Under the pieces are notes generated by a model. It ran no database searches, had not been told where the DNA came from, and worked only from the letters and a program-made list of their open reading frames with translations. The translations under genes were made by a program, and so were the position numbers. From positions 1 through 64,000 of the forward strand of contig JAFRTJ010000030.1 in assembly GCA_017427185.1 (NCBI GenBank): 64,000 bases of DNA, written 5' to 3'. How positions within the stretch are numbered: the stretch's first letter is position 1; every line of letters starts with the position of its first letter. Positions 27,643 through 37,436 of the stretch are shown here, piece by piece. This DNA comes from Bacteroidaceae bacterium. Lineage in GTDB: Bacteria > Bacteroidota > Bacteroidia > Bacteroidales > Bacteroidaceae.

Positions 27643-27762
27643 GAACACGTTGTCTTTGCAATTTCAACGTGTTGTGTCTGCGGTTTCAACGTGTTGTGTT
27701 TGCGGTTTCAACGTGTTGTGTTTGCGGTTTCAACGTGTTGAGTCTGTGGTTTCAACACGTTG
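27643..27762. repeat. 22-bp phased array A of the CAACRYGTTG near-palindrome
   Basis: Six decamers start exactly 22 bases apart (27643, 27665, 27687, 27709, 27731, 27753). The middle four are CAACGTGTTG; the first (GAACACGTTG) and last (CAACACGTTG) are in reverse-complement orientation. The 12-base spacers are nearly identical (TGTTTGCGGTTT type). It starts 63 bases after the metallophosphoesterase stop and is preceded by two copies of the 9-bp unit seen at 467-529. Non-coding; no name known to me. Confidence 0.9.
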
Positions 27763-27834
27763 CCTCCTGCCACCTTTCTCGTCGTTCGTTTGCTGTTCGC
27801 TTTTTTATCTCTTCCAGAAAACTTTTCTCAAATA

Positions 27835-27866
27835 TTTGGATATAAAGAAAAAATGATGTATCTTTG
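27835..27866 (+). promoter_or_regulatory. Promoter of Sel1-repeat protein gene
   Basis: TTTG (27835-27838) and TATCTTTG (27859-27866), 20 bases apart. The leader to the ATG at 27951 is about 78 bases and contains a small GCTCTCGAAGAGC hairpin at 27866-27878. Confidence 0.75.
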
Positions 27867-27950
27867 CTCTCGAAGAGCAAGTAGCTCGCTGTATGTTGAG
27901 TTTTTTAATTATCGTTGAACCTAATTTTATTACAAGAAAAGACAAGAACT

Positions 27951-28526
27951 ATGAGAAAACTGTTGACATGGTTGCTGATGTGCACATTCTGCATGACAGC
28001 TGGCGCACAAAACATTGAGAAACTTTATGAGGAGGGCAAGGCTCTCTATGACGCGAAGAAATATTCAGAAGCTTTCCCCAAACTGAAGATTGCTGCTGAA
28101 AAGGGACACAAGAAGGCTCAGTACCGCCTGGGACGTTGCTATGACAAGGGTAATGGGGTGAAGGAAGACGATGACAAGGCCTTTGAATGGTACTTCAAGT
28201 CTGCTGAGCGAGGCTTTGCCAAGGCACAATATCAGGTGGGCAAGTCCTACAAGAACGGTGAAGGCGTAGAGGAAGACCGCGTGAAGGCTTTCCAGTATTT
28301 CACCAAAGCTGCCAAGCAAGGCAACGGGGAGGCTCAGCTGGCCTTGGGAAAGTGTTACCTGAAGGGAAAGGGTACCACAGAGGACAAGGAGAAAGCAAAA
28401 TCCTGGTTCATGAAGGCTGTGAAGAACGAGAAGGATGGCGAGGAAATCGTCAAGCAGTTGCGTGAGGACTTGGCTGATCACGACGATGATGCCAGGATTA
28501 TCCTGCAAATGGTGGGTCTCAAGTAA
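27951..28526 (+). CDS. Secreted Sel1-repeat (SLR/TPR-like) protein
   Basis: 191 residues from the ATG at 27951; an upstream alternative start would lie within the leader. The signal peptide is MRKLLTWLLMCTFCMTAGAQ. At least three Sel1 repeats of 36 residues follow (about 50-157), each with AQYRLG, GxGVxED and AFxYFxKAA patterns. Such helical repeats mediate protein-protein contacts in the periplasm. A single-gene unit with its own promoter; partner unknown. Confidence 0.88.
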   Translation: MRKLLTWLLMCTFCMTAGAQNIEKLYEEGKALYDAKKYSEAFPKLKIAAEKGHKKAQYRLGRCYDKGNGVKEDDDKAFEWYFKSAERGFAKAQYQVGKSYKNGEGVEEDRVKAFQYFTKAAKQGNGEAQLALGKCYLKGKGTTEDKEKAKSWFMKAVKNEKDGEEIVKQLREDLADHDDDARIILQMVGLK

Positions 28527-29087
28527 CGGCAGGATTCTTTCAGCGTGCTGATTCGTCGGCATGACAGCTCCTCGTTGAGCCTCATGAAGCCTGTTTTTTG
28601 AAGACTTCAGACATTCATAAATTTATCATGGCCACCCTCGCGGGCAGCCATGATAAATTAACTATAAATCTTACTAAATTTAGCTACATACAGAATTCTC
28701 GTCACGAGGGTCTGCATGATGAAAACAATAAAAAGTTGCAATGTTTCATTTTATCTAACCTAATCTTCTGCCGTATCACTACGCCATCAGACTTTCCTAA
28801 TGAAAAACATTAATCTTATCTCGATGCAAATTTACGCATTTTTATTTGAAAGACAAACTTTTTACCGTTTTTTTCTCATTTTTTGCAGACGAAATCCTAC
28901 TTTGGGAGCAATTTCATCCTGAGATGGAAGCACGAACGGATGATTTTGTGGAGTGAAACGGATGGATTTCCGTTCTGCGGAGTCAGGTTTCTTCGTTGGC
29001 AGCACCCTGTTATCCGCAATTTGCGTTAATTTGCGTTTGAGGGCATTTAATTTTACTTAAAAAGAGTAGCAAATAAGGGGCCGAAAA
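28527..29087. other. 561-base intergenic region upstream of gyrA
   Basis: No convincing gene: a 71-codon frame at 28598-28813 begins at a weak start, spans the palindrome and matches nothing I recognise. The region contains the palindrome listed at 28620-28659, a GAACGGA/TCCGTTC inverted pair (28934-28975) and short direct repeats of AATTTGCGTT near 29018-29036. The last 50 bases are AT-rich and lead into the gyrA promoter. Confidence 0.5.
28620..28659. repeat. Long perfect palindrome downstream of the Sel1 gene
   Basis: AATTTATCATGGC (28620-28632) and its exact reverse complement (28647-28659) flank CA-CCC-TCGC-GGG-CA, whose CCC/GGG can extend the stem around a TCGC loop. It starts 94 bases after the Sel1 stop and has no U-tract, so it is not a classic terminator. 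Possibly an RNA-stabilising hairpin or protein site. Confidence 0.8.
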
Positions 29088-29119
29088 TTTGGTCAAATCG
29101 CGAAATTTGGCTAAATTTG
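29088..29119 (+). promoter_or_regulatory. Promoter of gyrA
   Basis: TTTG (29088-29091) and TAAATTTG (29112-29119), 20 bases apart, lie 55 bases before the ATG at 29175. Confidence 0.7.
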
Positions 29120-29174
29120 CGCCAAATATGGCCTTTGGCCCATTTTTCGAACGAATAACTATAATAAAAAATAA

Positions 29175-31709
29175 ATGGAAGATCAAGAGAGAATTATTAA
29201 AGTAGACATCGAGCAGGAAATGAGAAAGAGCTACATTGACTACTCAATGAGTGTCATTGTGGCTCGAGCCTTGCCTGATGTGCGAGACGGATTCAAACCG
29301 GTGCATCGCCGTATCCTATATGGTATGGAGGGCCTGGGAAATACTCACAACAAACCTTATAAGAAAAGTGCACGTATCGTGGGTGAGGTACTCGGAAAGT
29401 ATCACCCTCATGGCGACAGCTCTGTTTATGGCGCATTGGTGCGTATGGCTCAGGATTGGAACATGAGGTACACACTCGTGGACGGGCAAGGAAACTTCGG
29501 AAGCGTGGATGGCGATGGAGCCGCTGCGATGCGTTACACGGAGGCACGCCTGAGTCTGATGGGCGAGGCCATGATGGAGGATCTGGATAAGGAAACCGTG
29601 GATATGACCACGAATTTCGATGATACGCTGGTTGAGCCTACCGTAATGCCCACTAAGATTCCCAATCTGCTTGTCAATGGTGCTACAGGTATTGCAGTTG
29701 GTATGGCAACGAATATCCCTACCCATAATCTGAACGAAGTGATTGATGCCTGTGTGGCATACGTTGACAATCCGGAACTGACCAGCGAGGAACTGATGCA
29801 ATGGGTGAAGGGACCTGATTTCCCAACGGGCGGATACATCATGGGCCTGCAGGGCATAAAGGATGCCTATGAGACTGGTCGCGGACGCATCATCATGAGA
29901 GCAAAGGCTGACATCGAGTCGGATGAGCAGCACGACAAGATCGTGATTACAGAGATTCCCTATGGAGTCAACAAGGCTCAGCTGATAGAATACATCGCCC
30001 AATTGGTGAACGAAAAGAAACTGGACGGCATCAGCAACGCCAACGACGAGAGCGACCGCGAGGGTATGCGCATCGTCATCGATGTCAAGAGGGATGCCAA
30101 TGCTCGCGTGGTACTGAACAAACTCTTCAAGATGACACCTTTGCAGAGTAGCTTCAGCGTGAATAGCATCGCCCTGGTGAAAGGACGCCCCAGGTTGCTG
30201 ACGCTGAAGGACTGCATCTCCAATTTTGTGGATCACCGCCATGATGTGGTGATTCGCAGAACCAGATACGATTTGCGCAAGGCAGAAGAGAGGGCCCACA
30301 TTCTGGAAGGCCTTATCATTGCCTCAGACAATATTGATGAGGTGGTTCATATTATCCGCGGTAGCAAGACCCCTGCGGATGCCCAGCGCAACCTGGAGGT
30401 TCGCTTCGAGCTGGACGAGCTGCAGAGTAAGGCTATCGTCGACATGCGCTTGAGTCAGTTGACAGGCTTGCGTCAGGAAGACTTGCACAACGAGTACAAT
30501 GAATTGGAAGAAAAGATAAAATACTACAATCAGATTCTGACGGACGACAATCTCTGCAAGAAGGTGATCAAGGACGAATTGATTGAAGTGAAGGAACAGT
30601 TTGGCGATGAGCGCAAGACGGAAATCATGCCAAGTGCAGAAGAATTCAATCCTGAAGACTTCTACGCAGACGACGAGGTTGTTGTCACACTCAGCCACAT
30701 GGGTTACATCAAGCGGACTCCATTGGCAGAGTTCAAGGCTCAAGGAAGAGGCGGCATTGGAGTGAAGGCCAGCGCAACGCGCGACAATGACTTCATCGAG
30801 AAAATCTATCCTGCCACGATGCATAACACGATGCTGTTCTTCACCAATCGTGGCCGTTGCTACTGGCTGAAGGTATATGACATTCCTGAAGGTACAAAGC
30901 AGAACAAGGGACGTGCCATCCAGAACATGCTGATGATTGAGCCAGGGGATAGTGTGGCAGCATGTCTCTGCATCCGCAAACTGCAAGATCCTGAGTTCTG
31001 CCAGAGCCACTATGTAATGTTCTGTACGAAGGACGGCATCGTCAAGAAAACCTGCCTGAAAGAGTTCAGCCGTCCTCGTTCCAATGGCGTGATTGCCATC
31101 AATATCCGTGAGGAGGATCAAGTCATCAATGTGGAACTGACCAACGGACAGGACGAGGTTATTGTGGCCAACGCAGGTGGACGTGTTGTCCGTTTCAACG
31201 AAAGCGATGTACGATCGATGGGACGTGCAAGTACAGGCGTCCAGAGTATTGTCCTCGATGATGATCCTCGAGATGCTGTGGTGGGTATGTGTGTAGTGAA
31301 CGACACAGAGACGGAGACCATCATGGTACTGAGCGAGAATGGATACGGTAAACGGACCAACGTAGACGAATATCGCAAGACGAACCGTCATTGCAAAGGT
31401 GTGAAGACCTTGGCTATTACAGAAAAGACAGGCTACGTGGTAGCTGTAGAAGTGGTTAAGGACGAGGATGATCTAATGATAATCAACAAGAGCGGCACTA
31501 CCATCCGTCTGCATGCGGAGGATATCAAGCTTACCAAGACACGTGTGGCTCAAGGTGTGAAAGTAATCGAGCTGAAGAGACGCAACGATGTGATTAGCCA
31601 TCTGAGTGTGGTTCCTCGTGCAGATGACGAGGAGGTGGAACAGCCAGCCGATGGTGAGGCTCCAGAGGAGGGTCAGACACCAGCTCCAGAGACTCCTGTC
31701 GAGAATTGA
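29175..31709 (+). CDS. gyrA: DNA gyrase subunit A
   Basis: 844 residues, full length. The N-terminal breakage-reunion domain carries the catalytic Tyr121 in [11 protein letters not shown]. The quinolone-contact segment is [12 protein letters not shown], with Ser82 where E. coli has Ser83 and Gly86 where E. coli has Asp87. The C-terminal beta-pinwheel contains the GyrA box QGRGGIG, which distinguishes it from ParC. An acidic, proline-rich tail ends the protein ([18 protein letters not shown]). The enzyme introduces negative supercoils with GyrB. It has its own promoter. Two TPR genes follow on the same strand after a 127-base gap. Confidence 0.97.
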   Translation: MEDQERIIKVDIEQEMRKSYIDYSMSVIVARALPDVRDGFKPVHRRILYGMEGLGNTHNKPYKKSARIVGEVLGKYHPHGDSSVYGALVRMAQDWNMRYTLVDGQGNFGSVDGDGAAAMRYTEARLSLMGEAMMEDLDKETVDMTTNFDDTLVEPTVMPTKIPNLLVNGATGIAVGMATNIPTHNLNEVIDACVAYVDNPELTSEELMQWVKGPDFPTGGYIMGLQGIKDAYETGRGRIIMRAKADIESDEQHDKIVITEIPYGVNKAQLIEYIAQLVNEKKLDGISNANDESDREGMRIVIDVKRDANARVVLNKLFKMTPLQSSFSVNSIALVKGRPRLLTLKDCISNFVDHRHDVVIRRTRYDLRKAEERAHILEGLIIASDNIDEVVHIIRGSKTPADAQRNLEVRFELDELQSKAIVDMRLSQLTGLRQEDLHNEYNELEEKIKYYNQILTDDNLCKKVIKDELIEVKEQFGDERKTEIMPSAEEFNPEDFYADDEVVVTLSHMGYIKRTPLAEFKAQGRGGIGVKASATRDNDFIEKIYPATMHNTMLFFTNRGRCYWLKVYDIPEGTKQNKGRAIQNMLMIEPGDSVAACLCIRKLQDPEFCQSHYVMFCTKDGIVKKTCLKEFSRPRSNGVIAINIREEDQVINVELTNGQDEVIVANAGGRVVRFNESDVRSMGRASTGVQSIVLDDDPRDAVVGMCVVNDTETETIMVLSENGYGKRTNVDEYRKTNRHCKGVKTLAITEKTGYVVAVEVVKDEDDLMIINKSGTTIRLHAEDIKLTKTRVAQGVKVIELKRRNDVISHLSVVPRADDEEVEQPADGEAPEEGQTPAPETPVEN

Positions 31710-31836
31710 AAACGTCATTAATCCGACCTTCCTCTCCCAATTAAGGCTGCAGGAGGGTAGGGATTCTACTCATGGTTATGAATGGCATATTTTGAAATGT
31801 GGAAAATGAATCTATGAACAAATAAATTTGAATATT

Positions 31837-33153
31837 ATGAAAAAGGTTATTTTATCATTGGCTCTGTTGCTCTTTGTTGGCAACATGACAGTTCAGGCAC
31901 AAGACAAGGCTGCTGAAAAAGCTGCTAAGGAAGCTCTGAAGGCTGCTCAGAAGCAAGCTAAGGCAGACATCGCAGAGGCAACAAAGATGAAGGAAGCGCT
32001 TTACGCCAAGATTAATGACAAGTCTGTGACTCCAGAAGAAATCCTGGCAGAATGTCCCAAGGGCTCTGCTTTGGTAATGAAAGCTATCAAGAGTGGTGGT
32101 GTTGATGAAAAGAAAATTTCTGAAGCATGGAAATTGTTGGCAGAGTTCACCCAGCCTCTCCACAATGAGTACCTGGCAAATGCTACCAACAGTATGGCGT
32201 TTGACACATTGGGTTACTACAATAATCTGAAGACTATGACGGAAGCTCTCCACAATGAGCTGAAGACAACCAAAGTGGTTAAAGGCGAGTATGGCAATGA
32301 GGCTGCTTTGAAAGCCAAGAATCTTAATCTGGGTCAGAGTGCTCTCTATTACATCTATGCTGCCCAGTTTGAAAATGAATGCAAGCGTTACGAGAATGCT
32401 CTCGAGGCCTATGACATTGCAATGAGCTATGCAGAGAAGTACCCAGAGTGTGCAGAACATGTGAAGTTGCCCATCACAAATGAGCAGATAGCATATTATG
32501 CTTTCATGACAGCTCATGAAGGTGGCAAGTTTGACTTGATGGACAAGTACTATGAGAAAGCATTGGGCTTTGCTGATGGAGCGCAAGGCGTAAAGCAGGT
32601 GAAACTGCAATCCTATCTGGAGAAGGGCGACACTACAGGTTGGGCTAATGCCGTACATGCAGAATGTATAGCCAAGCCTTCTGGGAATGAGGACTACGTC
32701 CAGATGCTGTTGGCTTACTACCAGAAGAGTGGCGTTGATGCTATGGGTAAGTTTGCAGATGAGATTCTGGCAGTCGACAATAACGTTCTGATTGCCAACT
32801 ACGGTAAGGCTTACACACTCTTTGCCACAGAGAAGTATGATGATGCCTTGACATACTACAAGAAGTGTACTGAAATCAAGGATGACTATTACGATGCTTG
32901 GTATCAATGTGGCCTCTGTAAGTTCCGTCAGGCTTTGGCCCTCAACTCAACTATCAGCGGCATCAAGAACCAGAAGGTTGCTAAAGAGACTTTGGAGAAG
33001 ACAAAGAGTATCTTTGCTGAAGCAATTCCTTTCTTTGAGAAAGCAAGACAGCTGACTCCCGATGAACCCCAGAAGTGGGCTTACGAGTTGAAGCAATGCT
33101 ATACGGTAACAGGTCAGGCTGCCAAAGCAGCTGAAATGGACAAGTTGCTGTAA
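31837..33153 (+). CDS. Secreted TPR-repeat protein with N-terminal coiled coil
   Basis: 438 residues from ATG 31837; a TTG three codons upstream is not used. A signal peptide (ending VQAQ) is followed by an Ala/Lys/Gln-rich helix (about 24-60), predicted coiled coil, then TPR-like helices including NALEAYDIAMSYAEKYPE and YDDALTYYKKCTEIKDDYYDAWYQCG. The C-terminal pattern FFEKARQLTPDEPQKWAYEL...EMDKLL is shared with the next gene, so the two are probably diverged paralogues. A terminator follows at 33176. The role is unknown; similar proteins in Bacteroidales act as periplasmic scaffolds. Confidence 0.85.
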   Translation: MKKVILSLALLLFVGNMTVQAQDKAAEKAAKEALKAAQKQAKADIAEATKMKEALYAKINDKSVTPEEILAECPKGSALVMKAIKSGGVDEKKISEAWKLLAEFTQPLHNEYLANATNSMAFDTLGYYNNLKTMTEALHNELKTTKVVKGEYGNEAALKAKNLNLGQSALYYIYAAQFENECKRYENALEAYDIAMSYAEKYPECAEHVKLPITNEQIAYYAFMTAHEGGKFDLMDKYYEKALGFADGAQGVKQVKLQSYLEKGDTTGWANAVHAECIAKPSGNEDYVQMLLAYYQKSGVDAMGKFADEILAVDNNVLIANYGKAYTLFATEKYDDALTYYKKCTEIKDDYYDAWYQCGLCKFRQALALNSTISGIKNQKVAKETLEKTKSIFAEAIPFFEKARQLTPDEPQKWAYELKQCYTVTGQAAKAAEMDKLL

Positions 33154-33175
33154 AAGTTCTGTAGATTGATTCATA

Positions 33176-33210
33176 AGAGGAGTGGGCGAAAGTTCACTCC
33201 TCTGTTTTTT
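33176..33210 (+). terminator. Intrinsic terminator after first TPR gene
   Basis: A 9-bp perfect stem (AGAGGAGTG with CACTCCTCT), a 10-base loop and then a run of six T. Confidence 0.85.
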
Positions 33211-33422
33211 GTTCCATCACCTTGCTCCAGAAATATACTGTGGCTTTTATCTTCCTTTTTGAGTAAAAGAAGATGAAATTTCGTGAATTTTACATAATAT
33301 AATGCCATTTATTCGAGGAAAGGAATGGCTTATTTCATAGAAATATGTAGATTTGCATGGGAAAAAACAACAAGGTGTCTTTACGACATCTATTATATTA
33401 AGAAATATATTATAAGGTATAT

Positions 33423-34664
33423 ATGAAGAGATGGATGTTTATAGGTGTGGTCCTGTTCTCACTCAGCAACATGGGGCAACAGCCACAGGAACCTCCCAAG
33501 ATGAAGACCTTATACAAGACAGCTCGCTTGGCACTCAAGACGACGGCCAATCAGGAGGCTGCCAAACAAGGTTTGCTAGCTGCCCTGGCAAGACCTGAAT
33601 TGACGAATAAGGATAAATGCAAAATCTACTATACGGCCGCAGAATTGGACGAGAGTTCCAACTCCGTGATTAACCAAATGGCCTTTCTGAAGCAGAAATA
33701 TGATTCGGCAGCATTGTTCAATACGGTTTTGAACATCTATAACCATTTGATCTTGTGTGACAGCGTGGATATGATTCCCAATGCGAATGGACATATCAAG
33801 TTGGAGTATCGCGATCGTACTCGTGACATGATGTTGAAACATCGCAGGAATTTGCTGACAGGTGGTATTTTCTTTTTGAAGAAGTCGGATTGGGCTTCTG
33901 CTTACAAATACTTCGACAGTTATCTGCGCACGAATGGAAATCCCTCAGATACCCTTGTCCCCAAGGTCAATTACTGGGCTACTGTCTGCGGCCATAACTT
34001 GAAGGATACTTCGAAGATCCTGAAATATGTGGATCAGGCAATAGAAGGAACAGATAGTGCCACGAAACCTGTCTTGCAGGAATACAAATGCCGTTCTTAT
34101 CAGAAACTGGGTAACGAGAAGATGTGGCTGCAGGAACTTCATGCTGGCATCAACAAATATCCCAATCACGATTACTTTTTCGTGAGCCTGCTTGATTACT
34201 ATAATCAGCATAGCCAGTTTGACGAGGGACTTTTATTGGCAGATAGTATGATACATGTGCATAGAGACAAACCGTTGTATTGGTATGCGATGAGTCTGTT
34301 GTCTTTGGGAAAGGAAGATTTCGACAAGTGTATTGCCTATAGCGATTCCTGCATCAATCTTGACGCGAATTATGCGGATGCCTATTACAACAAATCCATT
34401 TCATATTGCAACAAAGCGCTCTTTGCCCAAGAAGCGTTGAATGGGAAGAATCACTTGGATCAGGATGCCGTGGAGATGCGCCAGAAAATCAAAGAGCTGT
34501 ATGCGCTTGCACGTCCTCCTATGGAGAAGGTTCGCCAATTGCAACCTGATAATCTTATCCGATGGGCTCAACCTCTCTACCGCATCTATTTGTATCTGAA
34601 TATGGGTGATGAATTCGATGAAATCGACAAATTGCTGAAAGCTAATGCTCAGGAGAAAAAATAA
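33423..34664 (+). CDS. Secreted TPR-repeat protein
   Basis: 413 residues with a short signal peptide (MKRWMFIGVVLFSLSNMG). It consists of helical TPR-like repeats; clear ones are SDWASAYKYFDSYLRTNGNP and DFDKCIAYSDSCINLDANYADAYYNKS. The C-terminus (PPMEKVRQLQPDNLIRWAQPL...EIDKLLK) parallels that of the preceding TPR protein. Its stop codon overlaps the next start by one base (TAATG). A -7-like TAGATTTG at 33348-33355 lies 67 bases upstream. The coupling to an acyltransferase-like membrane protein suggests a shared envelope function, but this is inference. Confidence 0.82.
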   Translation: MKRWMFIGVVLFSLSNMGQQPQEPPKMKTLYKTARLALKTTANQEAAKQGLLAALARPELTNKDKCKIYYTAAELDESSNSVINQMAFLKQKYDSAALFNTVLNIYNHLILCDSVDMIPNANGHIKLEYRDRTRDMMLKHRRNLLTGGIFFLKKSDWASAYKYFDSYLRTNGNPSDTLVPKVNYWATVCGHNLKDTSKILKYVDQAIEGTDSATKPVLQEYKCRSYQKLGNEKMWLQELHAGINKYPNHDYFFVSLLDYYNQHSQFDEGLLLADSMIHVHRDKPLYWYAMSLLSLGKEDFDKCIAYSDSCINLDANYADAYYNKSISYCNKALFAQEALNGKNHLDQDAVEMRQKIKELYALARPPMEKVRQLQPDNLIRWAQPLYRIYLYLNMGDEFDEIDKLLKANAQEKK

Positions 34665-35803
34665 TGGACAGTAAACAGACACATCAGAGATTGGCATCGC
34701 TCGATGCGTTGCGAGGAATGGATTTGCTGATGCTGGTAGCATTAGACCGTGTAGTCTTTAAGTTGCAACCTGTCATCAATGCAGGCTGGTACGATACTTT
34801 TCTCCAAGGATTCACCCACAAGGAGTGGGAGGGTTTCTCCCCTTGGGACTTGGTGATGCCCCTTTTCATGTTTATGTCAGGCGTCACTATCCCATATTCG
34901 TTGTCGCGTTATCGTGAAGGGGAGCAGAGTCGCAGAGCTCTCTATTGGCGTTTGTGCCGTCGCTTCATGTTGCTGTGGATTCTGGGCATGATATGCCAAG
35001 GGAATCTGCTTTCTTTTGATAGCCAGCATATCTACCTGTTCTCAAATACGCTGCAAGCAATTGCTGTTGGTTATGTTTTTGCTGCTCTCCTCTATCTCTA
35101 CACGAAGCCAAGAACGCAGATTCTGGTGGCCTCAGTTCTGCTTCTTGCTTTCTGGGCGGCTATGGAATATGTCATCATAGGCGGCTACGGTGGTGGTGAC
35201 TACAGCCCACAAGGCAATTTGGCTGAAGGTATTGACCGCATGTTGTTGGGACGTTTTCGCGATAAAGCAGAAATGGTGGATGGAGCAGTCGTTTTCCAGG
35301 AATGGTATACTTATACTTGGTTGCTCAGCAGCTTGAATTTTATCGTGACAGTCCTGACGGGTGTCTTTGCAGGAGAATTGCTGCGCAGTAGTCGCGCTAT
35401 GCGCTCCAAACAGAATTGGCTCTTAGGTTTAGGTGTCGGCATGACGGTGGTCGGCTGGTTGTTAGGGCTGGTTCATCCTGTCATAAAGCACATCTGGACA
35501 AGTTCTATGACTCTTGTCAGCAGCGGTTATTGTTTCCTGCTTCTTTGGGCCTTCTACAGCTGGATTGATTGTCGAGGGCATCGCTCTGGCTTGACTTTCC
35601 TGAAAGTATATGGAATGAACAGCATTACGGCTTATGTGATCTCGAACGTGGTGAATTTTTCCAGCGTCAGCGAATCGCTTCTCTATGGCACACAGCAGTA
35701 TCTGGGCGAGGCCTATCCTGCTCTCATCTCACTTGCTAACGTTTCCATCGTATTCTTCATCCTCTATGTTATGTACAAGAGGAACATATTCCTGCGAGTA
35801 TAG
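34664..35803 (+). CDS. HGSNAT-like integral membrane acyltransferase (DUF5009/DUF1624 type)
   Basis: 379 residues with about ten membrane segments. The N-terminal signature SLDALRGMDLLML, followed by PLFMFMSGVTIPYSL and FSNTLQAIAVGYVF, matches the family of heparan-alpha-glucosaminide N-acetyltransferase-like proteins that move acetyl groups across membranes. The end FFILYVMYKRNIFLRV is typical. Its start shares a base with the TPR stop. It is followed 31 bp later by a phosphodiesterase-like lipoprotein on the same strand. A role in acetylating or sensing glycans is plausible but not shown. Confidence 0.85.
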   Translation: MDSKQTHQRLASLDALRGMDLLMLVALDRVVFKLQPVINAGWYDTFLQGFTHKEWEGFSPWDLVMPLFMFMSGVTIPYSLSRYREGEQSRRALYWRLCRRFMLLWILGMICQGNLLSFDSQHIYLFSNTLQAIAVGYVFAALLYLYTKPRTQILVASVLLLAFWAAMEYVIIGGYGGGDYSPQGNLAEGIDRMLLGRFRDKAEMVDGAVVFQEWYTYTWLLSSLNFIVTVLTGVFAGELLRSSRAMRSKQNWLLGLGVGMTVVGWLLGLVHPVIKHIWTSSMTLVSSGYCFLLLWAFYSWIDCRGHRSGLTFLKVYGMNSITAYVISNVVNFSSVSESLLYGTQQYLGEAYPALISLANVSIVFFILYVMYKRNIFLRV

Positions 35804-35834
35804 TAAGAAATAACCATAAAAAACAGAATTGGAA

Positions 35835-37406
35835 ATGAAAAAGATTTTTCTATCCCTGATGATGCTGGCCGTGCTGGCATCCTGCTCAAGCGGAGGCGAT
35901 GATCCTCGCCTGGTGATTATAACTTTCGATGGCTTGCGTTGGCAAGAAGTTTTCATGGGTGCTGACTCCCTGTTGGTAGGCAATCCCAAATACGTTCGCA
36001 ATCCTGAGAATCTGCAGGCAGCTTATTGGCGTTCTACGCCAGAAGAGCGCCGGCAAGCTCTGATGCCCTTCATCTGGAGTTATGCGCCAGAAAACGGATT
36101 CATGGTGGGTAACCGCACGAAAGGCAGTCAGATGCAGGTGGCCAATTCAAAGAATTATTCCTATCCAGGCTATAGCGAGATGTTTTGCGGATATGCCGAC
36201 GATGAGCGTGTAAACAGCAACGATCCTGTACCCAATGCCAACAAGAGTGTATTGGAAGCTGCCAATGCAGATTCGCGCTACAAAGGCAAAGTCATGCTCT
36301 ATGCTTCCTGGGAAAGCATTCGCTATGCCGTGAATAATGAACGTGGAGGATTTCCTGGCAGCGTTGCCTATGAACCTAATGTCGCTCACAATCAGACGCC
36401 TGTGTTGCAGCTTCTCGATGAAATGCAGGAAGGCATGTATCATTATTGGGGAAGTGAGCGTTTCGATCCCTTCACCTATGCCTATGCAATAGAGTCGCTT
36501 AAGAGTGACCATCCCAAGGTGATGTATGTCGGTTTTGGCGATACGGACGAGTTTGCTCATGCCGATCATTACGATGACTATCTGAATGCGGCAAACATTT
36601 GCGACAAATACATACGCCGCATTGTGGAGACCTGCGAAAGTGATCCATTCTATAAGGGGAAGACCACCTATCTGCTTACCTGTGATCATGGGCGTGGCTA
36701 TGGCATCAATTTTGGTGGACACGGTGCAGGAAATCGTGGCTCAGAGAACACTTGGTTCATCGCTTTCGGCAAAGGTGTCGAGAAGCTGGGCGAGACTTCC
36801 GACAACGGGCCTTTCTATACTCAGCAGTTTGCTGCCACCATCGCCAAGGTGCTGGGCATCGACTTTACTCCCGACAATGGAGTGAAGCAGGAGGCTATTG
36901 ACCCTCATTACAAGGGTGAACCTCTGGTTGATTTCATTCCACAGATAGAATATGGCACGTTCGAAGCCGTCAATGCCAGTCCCAAGGGTAAGGGCGTACG
37001 TTATACCTACCACGAGGGCGAGGTGAAGAGTGTCGATGAACTCTCTTCTCTGCCTGTGCTGCAGAGTGGCGTGCTCCCAGATTTCCTGGTCGATGGAGCC
37101 AAGGTTGAAGAGTATTTCGGTTTCCAGTACAAGTCTTTAATCCGTATCGATAATGCTGGTCGCTACCACTTTTTCTGCAAGTCCGACGATGGCAGCAAAG
37201 TTTGGCTCGATGGCCAGCAGATAATTGACAATGACGGCAGTCACGGTTCCAACACAGAGGAAGCCTTCTTTACTCTCGAGAAAGGTTATCATCGGCTCGA
37301 GGTTAAATTCTTCCAGAAGACGGCAGGCAAGACGTTGCAGCTTTCATGGGTAACTCCTGAAGGTGCTGAAGTGCCCTTGCCGAAGGATATCTTGTATTAC
37401 GAATAA
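35835..37406 (+). CDS. Alkaline-phosphatase-superfamily lipoprotein with C-terminal PA14 domain
   Basis: 523 residues from the ATG at 35835; a TTG two codons earlier is rejected. The lipobox LAVLASC gives Cys17. The metallo-hydrolase domain (about 24-370) has an early metal Asp32 (IITFDGLRW), the probable nucleophile region NYSYPGYSEM, DTDEFAHADHY and TCDHGRGYG, then GGHGAGNRG. This pattern fits phosphodiesterases or sulfatase relatives of the superfamily. Residues about 395-520 form a PA14-like beta domain (SDDGSKVWLDGQQIIDNDG), a sugar-binding module. Probably a surface or periplasmic enzyme acting on a glycan-linked phosphate. It lies 31 bp after the acyltransferase gene. Confidence 0.83.
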   Translation: MKKIFLSLMMLAVLASCSSGGDDPRLVIITFDGLRWQEVFMGADSLLVGNPKYVRNPENLQAAYWRSTPEERRQALMPFIWSYAPENGFMVGNRTKGSQMQVANSKNYSYPGYSEMFCGYADDERVNSNDPVPNANKSVLEAANADSRYKGKVMLYASWESIRYAVNNERGGFPGSVAYEPNVAHNQTPVLQLLDEMQEGMYHYWGSERFDPFTYAYAIESLKSDHPKVMYVGFGDTDEFAHADHYDDYLNAANICDKYIRRIVETCESDPFYKGKTTYLLTCDHGRGYGINFGGHGAGNRGSENTWFIAFGKGVEKLGETSDNGPFYTQQFAATIAKVLGIDFTPDNGVKQEAIDPHYKGEPLVDFIPQIEYGTFEAVNASPKGKGVRYTYHEGEVKSVDELSSLPVLQSGVLPDFLVDGAKVEEYFGFQYKSLIRIDNAGRYHFFCKSDDGSKVWLDGQQIIDNDGSHGSNTEEAFFTLEKGYHRLEVKFFQKTAGKTLQLSWVTPEGAEVPLPKDILYYE

Positions 37407-37436
37407 GCAACCAACTGAAGAGACGATTGTTTCTGG

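Noticed and set aside
27643..27762. CRISPR array
   Set aside because: The repeats are only 10 bases, the spacers 12 bases and nearly identical to each other, and no cas gene is in the window.
28598..28813. 71-residue plus-strand ORF
   Set aside because: It spans the palindrome at 28620-28659, has no recognisable motif and no promoter fits it.
29415..29440. Quinolone-resistance change in GyrA (Gly at the E. coli Asp87 position)
   Set aside because: Ser82 is unchanged and Gly at this position appears, from memory, to be normal in Bacteroidota GyrA; no basis to call resistance.
31823..31830. TAAATTTG as promoter of the first TPR gene
   Set aside because: It would place transcription start at or past the ATG at 31837, and no TTTG sits at the right distance upstream.
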